A DNA stretch of 64,000 nucleotides from NCBI GenBank assembly GCA_029641185.1, contig JAPWGK010000031.1:62001-126000 (forward strand), read 5' to 3'. Origin of the DNA: Pseudofabraea citricarpa. Lineage: Eukaryota > Ascomycota > Leotiomycetes > Helotiales > Dermateaceae. A model generated the notes under the pieces. That model did no database searches, was not told the DNA's origin, and saw only the letters and a program-made list of their open reading frames with translations. Position numbers and translations under genes: made by a program. Positions 44,003 to 54,512 of this stretch are shown here, in pieces. Within the stretch, counting starts at the first letter, position 1. The number at the start of each line of letters is the position of its first letter.

Positions 44003-46115
44003 ATGGCAGGTTTAAGAGCAGCAGTCCTTGTTGTATCGACAACTGCTTCGAAAGACCCTTCCACGGATTCCTCCGGGTCCCTCTTGAAAGATGTGTTCGA
44101 AAAGGATGGCGGAGATCAGTGGGAAGTGGTCGATATCAAGATAGTGGGCGATGATGTTCTTGACATCCAGCAAAGTATTACAAGTTGGACGGACCAGGAG
44201 AGTCCAGTTAATCTGATCATAACAACTGGAGGTACTGGTTTTGCGGTGCATGATAGCACACCAGAGGTAGTGTTTGAACAACGACAACCTGTATTGAATG
44301 TCATGCTAACCAGTATCTAGGCTGTTACCCCATTGTTACATAAACAAGCTCCTGGCCTTGTCCATGGAATGCTAGCAGCATCTCTCGCTGTTACGCCTTG
44401 TAAGTCCCTCCATTTCCAGTTCTGTTCTCTTGCCTAATTGGTTAGTTGCATTGATGTCAAGACCCGTTGCTGGTATTCGGAATAAGACAATCATCCTCAC
44501 GTTGCCTGGCTCTCCTAAGGGTGCCAAAGAAAACCTCCAATCAATCCTAAAGCTATTGCCTCATGCTTGCCAGCAAGCTGCGGGAGCCGATTCAAGGAAA
44601 CTTCATGCAGGTGGTGTGAAAAGACTCGAGGCTGAGGCTGGAATTAATCCTTCGTCTACCCCTTCCCATGGTCATAATCACTCTCATGGACACTCACATA
44701 GCCATGGGCACTCTCATGGCCATGCAATGCCTGTGCGACATACGAACCCGGAGGACAATCCTCGCTCTAATGACCCCACCTTAGGACCAACCAGAAGAAA
44801 TCGCTCATCGCCCTTTGCTATGCTATCAGTAGATGAGACAATGTCACTCATTAAGGAGCACACACCTACACCAAAAATTGTCAAAGCAAAAGTGGATGGC
44901 AGTCTGATAGGATCGGTGCTTGCTGAAGACGTTAGTGCCACAGAAGCTGTTCCTGCTTATAGAGCAAGTATTGTAGATGGTTACGCTGTCATCGTATCGA
45001 AGGATGCTTCTACCAAAGGCATTTTTCCTGTAGCTTCTGTATCTACAGCCACAGCAGGCGAAATTTTCCCACTGGAGATAGGGCAGATTGCACGCATCAC
45101 AACTGGTGCTCCCTTGCCACCCGGTGCAACCTCTGTTGTCATGGTTGAAGATACCATTCTGAAAACGATGACAGATGACGGAAAAGAAGAAAAAGAAATC
45201 GAAATCCTTGCCGATGGTGTCAAAGATGGCGAAAACGTTCGTGAGATTGGGAGTGACATAAAGGCTGGCGAAATAATTCTGCGGAAGGGCGAGGAGATCT
45301 CAGCAACTGGTGGAGAGCTAGGGTTACTTGCCTCAGTTGGTAGGTCTGAAGTTACAGTCTACAAGCGACCCATAGTCGGTGTTCTATCCACAGGAGACGA
45401 GATTGTTGAACATAGCCGACCAGGCTCTCTTCGTCTCGGTGAGGTTCGTGATTGCAACAGGCCGACAGTCATGGCTGCTGTACGAGGCTTTGGTTTCGAA
45501 GCTTTGGATCTCGGGATTGCACGAGATAAGCCTGGAGACTTGGAGCAAACCCTGCGTGACGCACTGCGCAGGGTAGATGTCATTATCACAACTGGCGGTG
45601 TTTCGATGGGCGAGTTGGATCTTCTTAAGCCAACTATTGAGCGTTCTTTGGGGGGTACAATTCATTTTGGACGAGTCGCAATGAAACCAGGCAAGCCGAC
45701 CACGTTTGCTACAGTTCCTGTGAAAGACAACGCTGGCGAAAGAGTCTCTAAGGTTATATTCTCGCTTCCTGGTAATCCAGCTTCAGCTATAGTTACGCTG
45801 AATCTCTTTGTGCTGCCATCTTTGCATCATGCTTCTGGGATCTCTCCTGCTGGCTTACCAAAAGTGGTTGTAAGCCTTGCGGAGGATGTCCAGCCAGACC
45901 GTTCAAGAAGTGAGTATCATCGTGTTATTATAACCATTGGCAGAGATGGGTTTTTACACGCCAGTAGCACTGGTGGGCAGCGTAGTTCCAAGGTCGGTAG
46001 TTTCAAGAGTGCAAATGGGCTGTTGTGTTTGAATCCCGGATCCAAGCCACTGCAAAAGGGCGCGAAAGTCGAAGCTCTTCTAATGGGGAAACTTCATAGC
46101 GACTTCAGTACCTAG
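44003..46115 (+). CDS. cnxE: Gephyrin-like molybdenum cofactor synthesis protein (MogA-MoeA fusion)
   Basis: Exons 44003-44266, 44321-44399 and 44446-46115 give 670 aa. The N-terminal G (MogA/Cnx1G) domain adenylates molybdopterin: LIITTGGTGFAVHDSTPEAV, LVHGMLAASLAVTPFALMSR and ILTLPGSPKGAKENL. A His-rich linker follows at ~188-212 (SHGHNHSHGHSHSHGHSHGH), then the E (MoeA) domain that inserts molybdate: VPAYRASIVDGYAV, RITTGAPLPPGATSVVMVED, VLSTGDEIVE, VDVIITTGGVSMGELD, PGKPTTFATVP, FSLPGNPASA. The order G then E matches A. nidulans CnxE and mammalian gephyrin. The product supplies nitrate reductase and other molybdoenzymes. The linker could bind metal. Confidence 0.95.
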
Positions 46116-46300
46116 TCATCTAGCAATAATTACCATAGTAGAGTATAAACACTAAACCCTGTCTCGGAGTTTTGCTGCTTCCATCCTTTTGGTTCTAGTC
46201 CGGACAAGCTGTACTTGCCTTTTCGGTGTTCAAAAAACACCTCCCTGAACAAATATCACGACCAAAGGGTAATACTCACATATTAAGCCAAACACAAACC

Positions 46301-47504
46301 ATGTGCAATTACGGATACTACAATTTCGACCTGTGTGGACATCGAGGAATCGAAGTCGATCACTACTGCCCTCAAACACTTTATTATGCTGGTATGCATG
46401 GCTCTCTGACTCCCTGCTACCATAACGAACACTATGCAGCCAGCAACACAGCTCCCGTCGAGGCAAACAGGTACTTCTACAAGTGGACAGGTATGTCTGG
46501 GTACTGTCGATGGTGTGAGTTAGAGTTCGAGGTATGTGTCTTTTCTTTCTGCGGTTGAATTGAACGCAAACGTCATTCAAATATCTGGCGGTTCATGTAA
46601 TCACATAATTAACTTACAGAAGAAGCCTGTGGTTTACATCGAGAACATAGTCTGCTAATACACTATCCAGATGCTAAAAGACTTTCATTTTCCAACTGGC
46701 AATGACATCCCATTTGATATCTTGGAGGCACGTCGACAGTCGACTTCTTCAACCATTCAAGACTCAAATGCTACAAGTCCCCACTCAAACTTATCATCGC
46801 CTGAAACTCAATATCCGATTACTACCTATCATAATGAGATACTTGGCATATTGACACCAGTGAACACATCTTCCTCGGTTTTTTCAGCTTCCCCGGTTTC
46901 CTCACTTTCGTCCACATTCATATATTCACCTGCGTCTACGTTATCTTCATCCGCCTCTCCTGTTACATGTGCTATAGATGGGGGCAGTCCTGTTCCATAT
47001 GTCTATGCACCGCCAGTGTCACGGTTTCTGCACGAGCTTTTAGGGTTTACGAACACCATCAAAATTGAAAATCGTGATGCTCCCTGCTTTCCGAATTTAT
47101 TCTTCCCTGCTATACTCGCTCGGTACTGCTCAGAAAACAATGGTCTTAATACACAGTTTCAATCACGAGCCCATGTTGGTGGTCAGTTATGGGTTCCCGA
47201 TGAAACAACATTCTGGGCAAGGAACAATGGGCTTACACCAACTGATGCTAAAGTCGTCGCGAAAGCAATGTGTCAGGGAATGGACTGGAAAGAGATATGG
47301 AGGTGTGTTCTTTGCTTGCAGTCGTTGATTTTATCTATTGGAGTTTTTAAACTAACAGTGTTCTTAAGTCTTAGGTTTGAAGAAAGAGGCCTGACAATCA
47401 ACGATTTTGTAAGGTTTGCTTCAAAAGCTGCAGATATATTAGATGAGAACGGATTGCTACCAACACATCGAAATGACAGACTTTATGCAACAGCTAGTAC
47501 TTGA
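46301..47504 (+). CDS. Unknown protein with Cys/His-rich N-terminus
   Basis: Likely exons 46301-46531, 46671-47302 and 47375-47504. The first exon encodes a compact Cys/His pattern (MCNYGYYNFDLCGHRGIE, DHYCPQ, PCYHNEHY, GYCRWCELEFE) typical of small zinc-binding fungal proteins of unknown role. A Ser/Thr/Pro-rich stretch follows, then a conserved-looking globular part (VSRFLHELLGFTN, WVPDETTFWARNNGLT, DWKEIWRFEERGLTINDF). The first acceptor could be at 46619, which would stop soon after and leave an 89-aa protein, or at 46670, after a GCTAATAC branch site, joining the two parts in phase; the second is preferred. The last intron (72 nt) is a multiple of three and open, so retention would also be translatable. 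Confidence 0.6.
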
Positions 47505-47850
47505 CATGGACAGAAATGGGTGTGGAAGATAAGTCTGTATGACAGACATCCTTTGCCGCTGGTCATACTCTTCATCTCTCAGTCTAGCCTGATAAGTCAC
47601 AGGATTATCAAAATGCAGCAGTAGCTTTGAGTACAATTGCATTTGTTTTACATACAGCACAGCAACACTTCCCATAAGTGATGCCAGTTTTACTCCTAAG
47701 ACAAAAAATGACGTTATGCTTAACATCCGTGTCTACCTAAAACGCCTGCATCGGGCACCAATTTGACTGATATACACTGATCCTCCAACCTCTTGCCACG
47801 TCGGACTTGCGTATGCTGCATCTTGGACATATTTCTTGCCCTTGGTTGAT
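47505..47850. other. Convergent 3' flanks
   Basis: 346 bp between the stop codons of the Cys/His-rich gene and VMA16; no feature seen. Confidence 0.5.
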
Positions 47851-48662
47851 CTAGCTGCCGAAGTCTGCAGCCTTGCTTGATACCAATAGACCAATAATAA
47901 GGCCAAAGAGACCGAGGACAGAACTGAAGATCTCAATAACGAGAATCTTGACGAACCTAGAAATTGAATTAGAGACTTATATCACGAAAGAGAAGAAATC
48001 TTGGTGACACCCACAAACTTGGATCAGCAGCATCTGCTAGAGCAGCACCACTACCGTTGATTCCAACTGATACGCCGCAAATCAGGTTGCACATTCCCAC
48101 AGTCAAGCCAGCCCAGAAAAGAGCATAGCCTGTATAATAACTGCTTCCTGAGTATGCGGCATCTCCCAGTGCAACGTTGAGCTTCGCAGAAAATACGATC
48201 GACATAATGACCCCGTAGATGGCCACAACTTCGCAGAAAATGATGGAGATCAAATTCTTAGTTCGGATTCGAGGCGCCTTTACACCTCCTCCAAGAATCG
48301 AGGACCCGGTGATGAAAATTCCCCTTAAGCTTCATGAGCAAAGACCTTTGTGAACCTAGATGAGGGATCCTACCATGCTGCGCCTACGACTGACAATCCA
48401 ATACACAATCCGATGCCCATACTTGCCCATGCGTAGGGGGAGACGTCTTCGAGAAACTGGCCGATCTAATCCTGCCATCAATAACTGCAACTGAGTGGTT
48501 CGCATATCTTGCACGTACGTTGAAAGCTTCGCCATCGCCGGTAAAGAGCATATCTAGCATCCGTCAGTTTCGAGGCCACCGCGTCAGTTCCAACCAGTAC
48601 TTACAAGCTCCAACCACCGCAAGTGCCGAGGTAGCACCCCCAAGACTGTAGCTGAGACTCAT
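47851..48662 (-). CDS. VMA16: V-type ATPase proteolipid subunit c''
   Basis: Exons 48662-48605, 48553-48519, 48465-48374, 48323-48015 and 47956-47851 give 199 aa. A short N-terminal helix ([14 protein letters not shown]) precedes four ATP-synthase-C-type helices: [40 protein letters not shown] with the essential buried Glu (~89), [20 protein letters not shown], and [20 protein letters not shown]. This is the c'' ring subunit of the vacuolar proton pump, distinct from c and c' by the extra N-terminal helix and the Glu position. Five exons all join in phase. Confidence 0.95.
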
Positions 48663-49348
48663 CTTGCCAGTTCGGTTACAGGCAATTGGGCTCTTTGAAA
48701 GTAAGTGAATGTATGGATCGAAGCTATTAAATCATCATCGTCAGGTTGTTTAACAATTAGAACCGAACTCTGGCTGCCGTAATTGCTGCCTGAGGCCTCA
48801 GACTAAGCAGAACTGCTACACGTGACACAAGCACCTACAACGTAACCCTCCTAGTGGTTCTGCATCTGATAATACCTTATTATCCCTAGGTTTATTAGGA
48901 ACTTATATTTGCGATTATATTCTTGGTTTGCACCAAGTTATATATTATCATCATTATTATTACTTATATTTATCTACTAGAGTTATACTTTGCTACGTGG
49001 TTTAGTATTTTTAAAATAACACGTGATCACACTTGTTATTTCACTATATAATATTAATCGTAAAACCACCTGCTTTTCTACTTAAATAAGCTGATTAGCT
49101 GAATAAAAACAAGTAACGATATACGTAGTAGCACTCTAGCAAGTATTACGTAATCCTGACACGGAATTATTAATAATCCGGGCGGCCGCTAAACGCCGAC
49201 ATACACGTGACGTCGGAACAGTCGAGCAATTAACTAGCGCGAGAGGCTCTGTAACCTTGCTTACTCATCCACCAGGCAGCATATCGACATCCTCAACCAC
49301 AAAGCCGTCTTTGATCTTCACAGCAACGTCGCCACTAACACATTCACA
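48663..49348. other. Divergent intergenic region VMA16 / TFIIA gamma with AT-rich core
   Basis: 686 bp between start codons. About 48860-49180 is strongly AT-rich (TA- and TTAT-rich), flanked by normal-composition promoter sequence on both sides. No gene is seen; the core resembles a short degraded repeat inserted into a shared promoter region. Confidence 0.5.
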
Positions 49349-49810
49349 ATGGCGACGACTACTACGTCCTATTACGAGCTCTACCGCCGTAGCAGGTACC
49401 GTGCCTATTTGCTACACAACTTGCTGCCCGTACTAACAGACCTCCTAGCATTGGCATGGCCCTGACAGACACTCTGGATGATCTGATCAGCGAGCGCCGT
49501 ATCGAGCCACAACTTGCGATGAAGATCCTGGCGAACTTCGACCGTAGCATCACTGAGGTTCTGAGTGACAAGGTCAAGGCGAGATTGACTTTCAAGGTAC
49601 ATATCTGGGAATGAGGGGTAGAGGGGGTGCAAGCAGTGGCTAATATTGGAGGAATAGGGTCATCTCGATACCTACCGCTTCTGCGATGAGGTCTGGACCT
49701 TCTTGATCAAGGATGTCACTTTCAAGATGGAGAATTCATCACAGACCGTCCAAGCTGATAAGGTCAAGATCGTCAGCTGCAACAGCAAGAGACCTGGTGA
49801 TCCTCAGTAA
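49349..49810 (+). CDS. TOA2: Transcription initiation factor TFIIA small (gamma) subunit
   Basis: Exons 49349-49395, 49449-49596 and 49658-49810 give 115 aa. The helical half reads [20 protein letters not shown] and [20 protein letters not shown]; the beta-barrel half reads [20 protein letters not shown] and [20 protein letters not shown]. This is the complete TFIIA gamma sequence, which stabilises TBP on TATA DNA with the large subunit. Length is as expected. Confidence 0.95.
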
Positions 49811-50494
49811 TTTGAAGGAGTGCGCCAGCAGAACTCAGGGCGACCTGATGTTTCTAGGGGTTAATAACTTCCTCTAGCGGCCGGCAATGGTGGAATATGG
49901 GTGACAATGCGCGCTGGCTCATCTTTCGGATGTCTTTTTCTTAGATCGGGTCCTTGCATCTGATGGCGTTTTACGGATTCATTCAACGGCGTTCGTAGTA
50001 TTGAAAGTCCTGTCGGGAAAGGCAGGCAGGATGGTAGGATAGCACCTCAGACATAAGTGCTATGGACATGGGCAGTCCTCTAAAATTGAAAATGCGATGC
50101 GCCTTTAGACTTCTGCCTTACATGACATGAGCTTCTCTATATTTTTGAGTGATATTTTGGTAAAAGATACATAGTGCTTTCTTTTGTTATCTAAGTTCTT
50201 TTAGCTATCGGCAAGACCCTGAGTTTGATATACTTAAGTTCTTGCTTGCTACTCCGTACTGACACAGTATATATTCCGTATCCGTACTCTAGATGCAGGT
50301 CCGAAAAGAGCCTAATGATGCCCATAGCTCAAATGCTTGGCATGGGGCACGTATTGCGACTCGCGAGTCGCAACTCGTTCCTCGTCACCTCGAACACGTC
50401 TCAAAGACGTCCTCCAACCCACGCCATTGAACAGAACTGCAAGCTAGCCCTCCCTTACTGTACGGCTCTGCTAGCTGCTGAGACGTCTTCCGAG
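49811..50494 (+). other. TFIIA 3' flank and leader of the TMEM42-like gene
   Basis: No gene is assigned. The frame of the next gene stays open upstream to about 50225, so a longer N-terminus cannot be excluded, but the upstream residues look like translated leader. Confidence 0.4.
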
Positions 50495-51703
50495 ATGCTA
50501 CGTCAACGTCCCACCAAAGCCAGCGATCCACGCTCTTCAGCCTCAATCTCGGCGCTTTCACAGAAAGGGAGTTCCACCACAGAAATCATGGAGAGAGACG
50601 ACCCCAGTCAACAACTCTTGGCGCAAGCGGCCGATCGTGGTCAGCCTTTATCTGGACCACCTCCATTATCAAACTCCTCTTCCACCCCACACACCGACGA
50701 CTCTGCGGATATGGATTTCTCGAAAGCGAGTCGCAAGTCGCAATGGATTATTCTAGCTGTTGCGAGTGGTGCGTGCGCAGCTTTCAACGGAGTATTTGCT
50801 AAATTGTACGTTTTATCGTTCTCTTATTACGCTCCATGTTACGGACCCTCCGGATGCGGGATACATACGTGAAATATATTTCGTGAACGTTTTTACTCCC
50901 TGAAATGCGGCGAGACTAGTCTCCAAAGCTGCTGTATCTAACACAGAAGTGATGGTCCGGTGGTCGAGTTATATGATGTTGATACAGGAGAGGGGGAAAT
51001 GTTACTTCAGCGGTTCAGTCACTGACAATTGATATCTTAGAACTACGACAGAATTAACGACTAGTTTCGCGACTGGAATTGCAGATTTGTTGGGATTGGG
51101 GAACGGAGAGAAGGTTGTGGAATATGTTGTGCGAGCAGTGAGTGGCCCATCATGATATACGTGCTGCTGGGTATCCAACAGCCCTTCAGCTTCTGAGGTA
51201 AAGATTGTACTAATGGCTTTATATAGATATTCTTCGCATTGAATCTAGTTTTCAACGGCATTGTATGCTTCTCTTCCTCTGCCACCATTCCAAGACTAAC
51301 CCCCCACTAGATGTGGACATTGTTTACGAAAGCCCTTGCACGCGGCACTTCTACTACACAAGTATCCATTATCAATACCTCATCAAATTTTATGATCACC
51401 GCAGTGCTCGGTTTCATCATCTTTTCCGAATCCCTTCCACCTTTGTGGTGGTTAGGAGCGGCTATGCTTGTAGCAGGAAATGTTATTATTGGACGCAGAG
51501 AAGAAAAGGACGAAAGCGCAGACGAGCATACGGCGGCAGAGAATGGAGAAGGCATATACAACGAAGAGAACGAAGAGCTACTAGCTGATAGCGTTGAGTT
51601 AGATGAGGACATTGAGGGGCCTGCAGTCAAGAAAAGGGCCGAAGAAGACGACGCATTGATCTTGGATCTCGACGGCGACAAATCTGAGGATGAGTTGCTA
51701 TAA
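50495..51703 (+). CDS. TMEM42-like small multidrug/EamA-type membrane protein
   Basis: Exons 50495-50805, 51041-51137, 51227-51262 (36 nt) and 51311-51703 give 278 aa. Four hydrophobic helices follow a polar N-terminus: WIILAVASGACAAFNGVFAK, AIFFALNLVFNGIMWTLFTK, SSNFMITAVLGFIIFSES and LPPLWWLGAAMLVAGNVIIG. The half-length EamA fold with NGIMWTLF and LWWLGA resembles TMEM42, whose function is unknown; a transporter-like half-unit that dimerises is inference. The C-terminal ~75 residues are highly acidic (EEKDESADEHTAAENGEG, DLDGDKSEDELL). The start at 50495 is a choice; the frame is open further upstream. Confidence 0.8.
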
Positions 51704-52299
51704 AATGAGAAGGAAGCATTTGAGGCGTTTGGGACTGTTCATATACCCGAGAATGATGGATAAATCGGTGTATCATACATACATTTAGAAAGGGTTGGGA
51801 AATAATTGTTGGATATTGTAGAGATTGAGTATTTTGTCCATCTGTGAATCCGCTGCGGACATGCCAAAATCTAAAGACATGATGGAATGACGTTGGGTTT
51901 GCTTCTTCTCGCATGCAAAGTATGACATCGTTGACGCCTTGGCAGCATCTGGAAGTATCCAATCTACCAGAAATAAGCACATGTCAAGGAGTCAGGTATT
52001 GGAAGCAGTCTAACATAGATACTTTCAGGGTATTGGGTACTTTCTAAGAAAACAGATCTGATCAACAACTAGTTGCCTTGCTTGCAAGCCGAAGTAAAAG
52101 AATTTGTACGAAGAGCTGCTTGCAACTAAGATGAGGAGCTGGTGGAGGCAAAGAAAAACCGGTACCTATACTCGAGTAGATACCTAGGAAATTTATCTAT
52201 TCAAACCTACTACTGAACTATCATCTATCTACCTACTTCCTTGCATTGGCCATCTCCCCAAATTGGGCATCATGACAAAGCATTATGCAATCCTAATTG
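51704..52299. other. 3' flank of the TMEM42-like gene
   Basis: No coding structure; leads into the repeat array beginning near 52300. Confidence 0.45.
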
Positions 52300-52800
52300 T
52301 CCGATGTGCAACGAATCCTTCGAAGCAACCTCATCTCCCCACCATGACAAAGCGCCTACGCACTCTAAAATCTCCGACATGCAACGAATCAAATAACTCA
52401 TCTCCACCAAGTACATGCCACGGCCCACGATAAAGCGTATACGTATTCTGAAATATCAGATATGCAACAAACTTCAGAAATCATCATCCTCATTTCTACC
52501 GAGTACAGAGCACGGCGAAGCCAAGCAAGCGTATACGCACTCTGAAATGTTAGACATGCAACAAATCCTCGAAAATCACCTTCCTCATCTCCACCGAATG
52601 CATGCCGCGAGAAAGCGCTCACGTACTCGGAAAAATCAGACATGCAACAGATCTTCGAAAAGTAAATATTCAATCTCTTTGTGACAAAGCGTTTATGCAT
52701 TTTGAAAAGGTCCGACATGCAACAAATTTTCAAAGAGCAGTCAGGCGCTCCGCACTTCGATGTATATACTTACTACACAATAAAAAATAAAGCATGCTCG
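52300..52800 (+). repeat. Degenerate tandem repeat family A, ~73-94 bp units, GACATGCAAC core
   Basis: Six related units start at about 52303, 52376, 52459, 52553, 52639 and 52714. Each opens with GAYRTGCAACRAAT, continues with CTCATCTCCACCGA-like and AAAGCG sequence, then CGTATACGCACTCTGAAAT, and leads to the next GACATGCAAC. Spacings of 73, 83, 94, 86 and 75 bp are irregular and not multiples of three, which argues against protein coding. All copies face the same way. Confidence 0.75.
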
Positions 52801-53040
52801 TGGTTCAACTTACATGTCTGATATGAATGATATGCAATGAATTTCCCAGAGGCATTCAGCCATTCCGGAAAGCTATACTCAGAAATAATCCCACGTGCAA
52901 CAAGTTCCAACTCAGCTCCCAAAAGACATACCATAGCAAGAGATTGGTTTTTGAATTGCGTTATGTCCATCGTGTAACGAATCTTCAAAGGCCATTTAGT
53001 GTAACGAAGGAACTATTTTCTTAACCCAACAAGTCTAACT
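52801..53040 (+). repeat. Further decayed copies of family A
   Basis: Weaker matches are seen near 52829 (GATATGCAATGAAT), 52892 (CACGTGCAACAAGT, preceded by CTATACTCAGAAATAAT) and 52969 (ATCGTGTAACGAATCTTC). They are spaced 60-115 bp apart and look like older units of the same array. Confidence 0.45.
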
Positions 53041-53199
53041 TACAACGAGTCTTCGAGCCAGTTACAGTTACTTCGGTACTCCTAGCAAAGTACTTTGCTA
53101 CCTGAACATGGAAATCGTACGTAGGTATAGTAGAGTTTGTATACAAAACAGGTAGTACTGCTGCTGCTGCTACTTACCTAGGTACTATATGGCATGCGT

Positions 53200-53580
53200 A
53201 CCGGAGAGAGAGCAGACTACAGATATGCAACAAAAGAGAGGTAAGTAATATGGATTACGGACTGTGGAGTTACTTGTAGATGTGCAACAGAAGTATTTTG
53301 GAATACGCACCGTAGGACGAGCTGCCGATATGCAACAAAAGAGAAGTGGGTGAGAAATACACAGCGACTTGCCGACATGCAACAAAAGAGAAGCAAGTCA
53401 AATGGCATACGCACCGTGGTACGAACTGCCGACATGCAACAAAAGTAACGTGGAATACGTACCGTGGCACTCACTACCTGTAGATGTGCAACAAAAGAAA
53501 GGTAGTAATGCGGCTTATGTACCGAGCGATAAGTTATAGATATATAACAAAATGAACGGCCGTCATGCAACAAAACCTAA
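53200..53580 (+). repeat. Degenerate tandem repeat family B, ~47-57 bp units, same GACATGCAACAAA core
   Basis: Units start near 53222, 53279, 53327, 53374, 53431, 53483, 53539 and 53563. Each has GAYATGCAACAAAAG, then AATACGCACCGTGG-like sequence, then CTGCC just before the next core. Family A has the same two blocks (ATACGCAC and GACATGCAACAAA) with different spacer sequence, so A and B share a bipartite core. Spacing is not a multiple of three. A minus-strand open frame of 118 codons across it is therefore considered fortuitous. Confidence 0.75.
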
Positions 53581-54512
53581 GTGTATTATAGATACAGATG
53601 TATCATAGCTAGCCATATAACGAAGGAGAGTTTCCTCCACGTCTCACCACTCACCCAAAAAGAAAGGAAGAGAAAAGAGAGTAGAGAGCAAATTATTAAA
53701 GCTACAGTAAGTTTCCCCCTCAAGAGCGTACAAATGCTCCTTTTACTCGAAAATCTGCAGCCAAAGAAGAAAAAAGCTGAGATTTGGACTTGGAAGAGAT
53801 ATGTCGAGAAGGTCGAGGGCTCGCTTAGCTTCTTTCTCCCCCCCTTTACAGCCAAGGCTTCACACGAATTTTGCAACATGTAGAAGTGGAGCTATCTTGA
53901 GTGGGGGAAGGATAAAGATCTTACTGCCTACAGGCGTAGTGTTCCTTTTCTTTCCGTGGTTCGTTACCGATCACCCATCCTGCGCATCGATGGTTAAGCG
54001 AGCAGAGTCCAAGAGGGGGGCGAATCCAGAGACAAGATCTTCAATCAATCCCTCGACGAATGGAAATATGTATCATTTTGACAGGAGAGTAATACTGGCT
54101 CATATTCTTCGAGAAGCAATGATATCAGATACCGGATACCTTCTGAAAACCCAGAAGATATGTCAGACCATCAATCGGGACCAAAAGTCGTAACCTCAAA
54201 AGTGAACATGTCGGCACCAACATCTCATATAATCTTATCTTGACAACGAAGTTGGAAAAGGAATCAAAAAAAGTAAACATACGCCACACAATACCAAATC
54301 GCCATCAAAACTTTTTTGGTTGAAAACACATTTTTTGAGAAAACCCCGACAAAATTGACAAACATGAAGTGTTACAAGACCACAGCCACGCCAAATATCT
54401 CAATCACCAAATTGACATGGGAACTCTCGACAAGATACCAAAATCCAACAGAAATGTTGCAAAAAGACCTCGACATGATTTTTCTCTGGAGAACCCGAGT
54501 CCTCCACACAAG
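53581..54512. other. Gene-free stretch after the repeat array
   Basis: Only short open frames with no recognisable signature; nothing supported. Confidence 0.45.

Noticed and set aside
53217..53573. 118-codon minus frame with repeated Cys-Cys-Met-Ser
   Set aside because: It is the complement of repeat family B; unit spacing is not a multiple of three, so the apparent peptide repeat breaks up between copies.
52300..53580. CRISPR-like array
   Set aside because: Repeat lengths and spacers vary, copies are degenerate and the DNA is eukaryotic nuclear; no cas genes.
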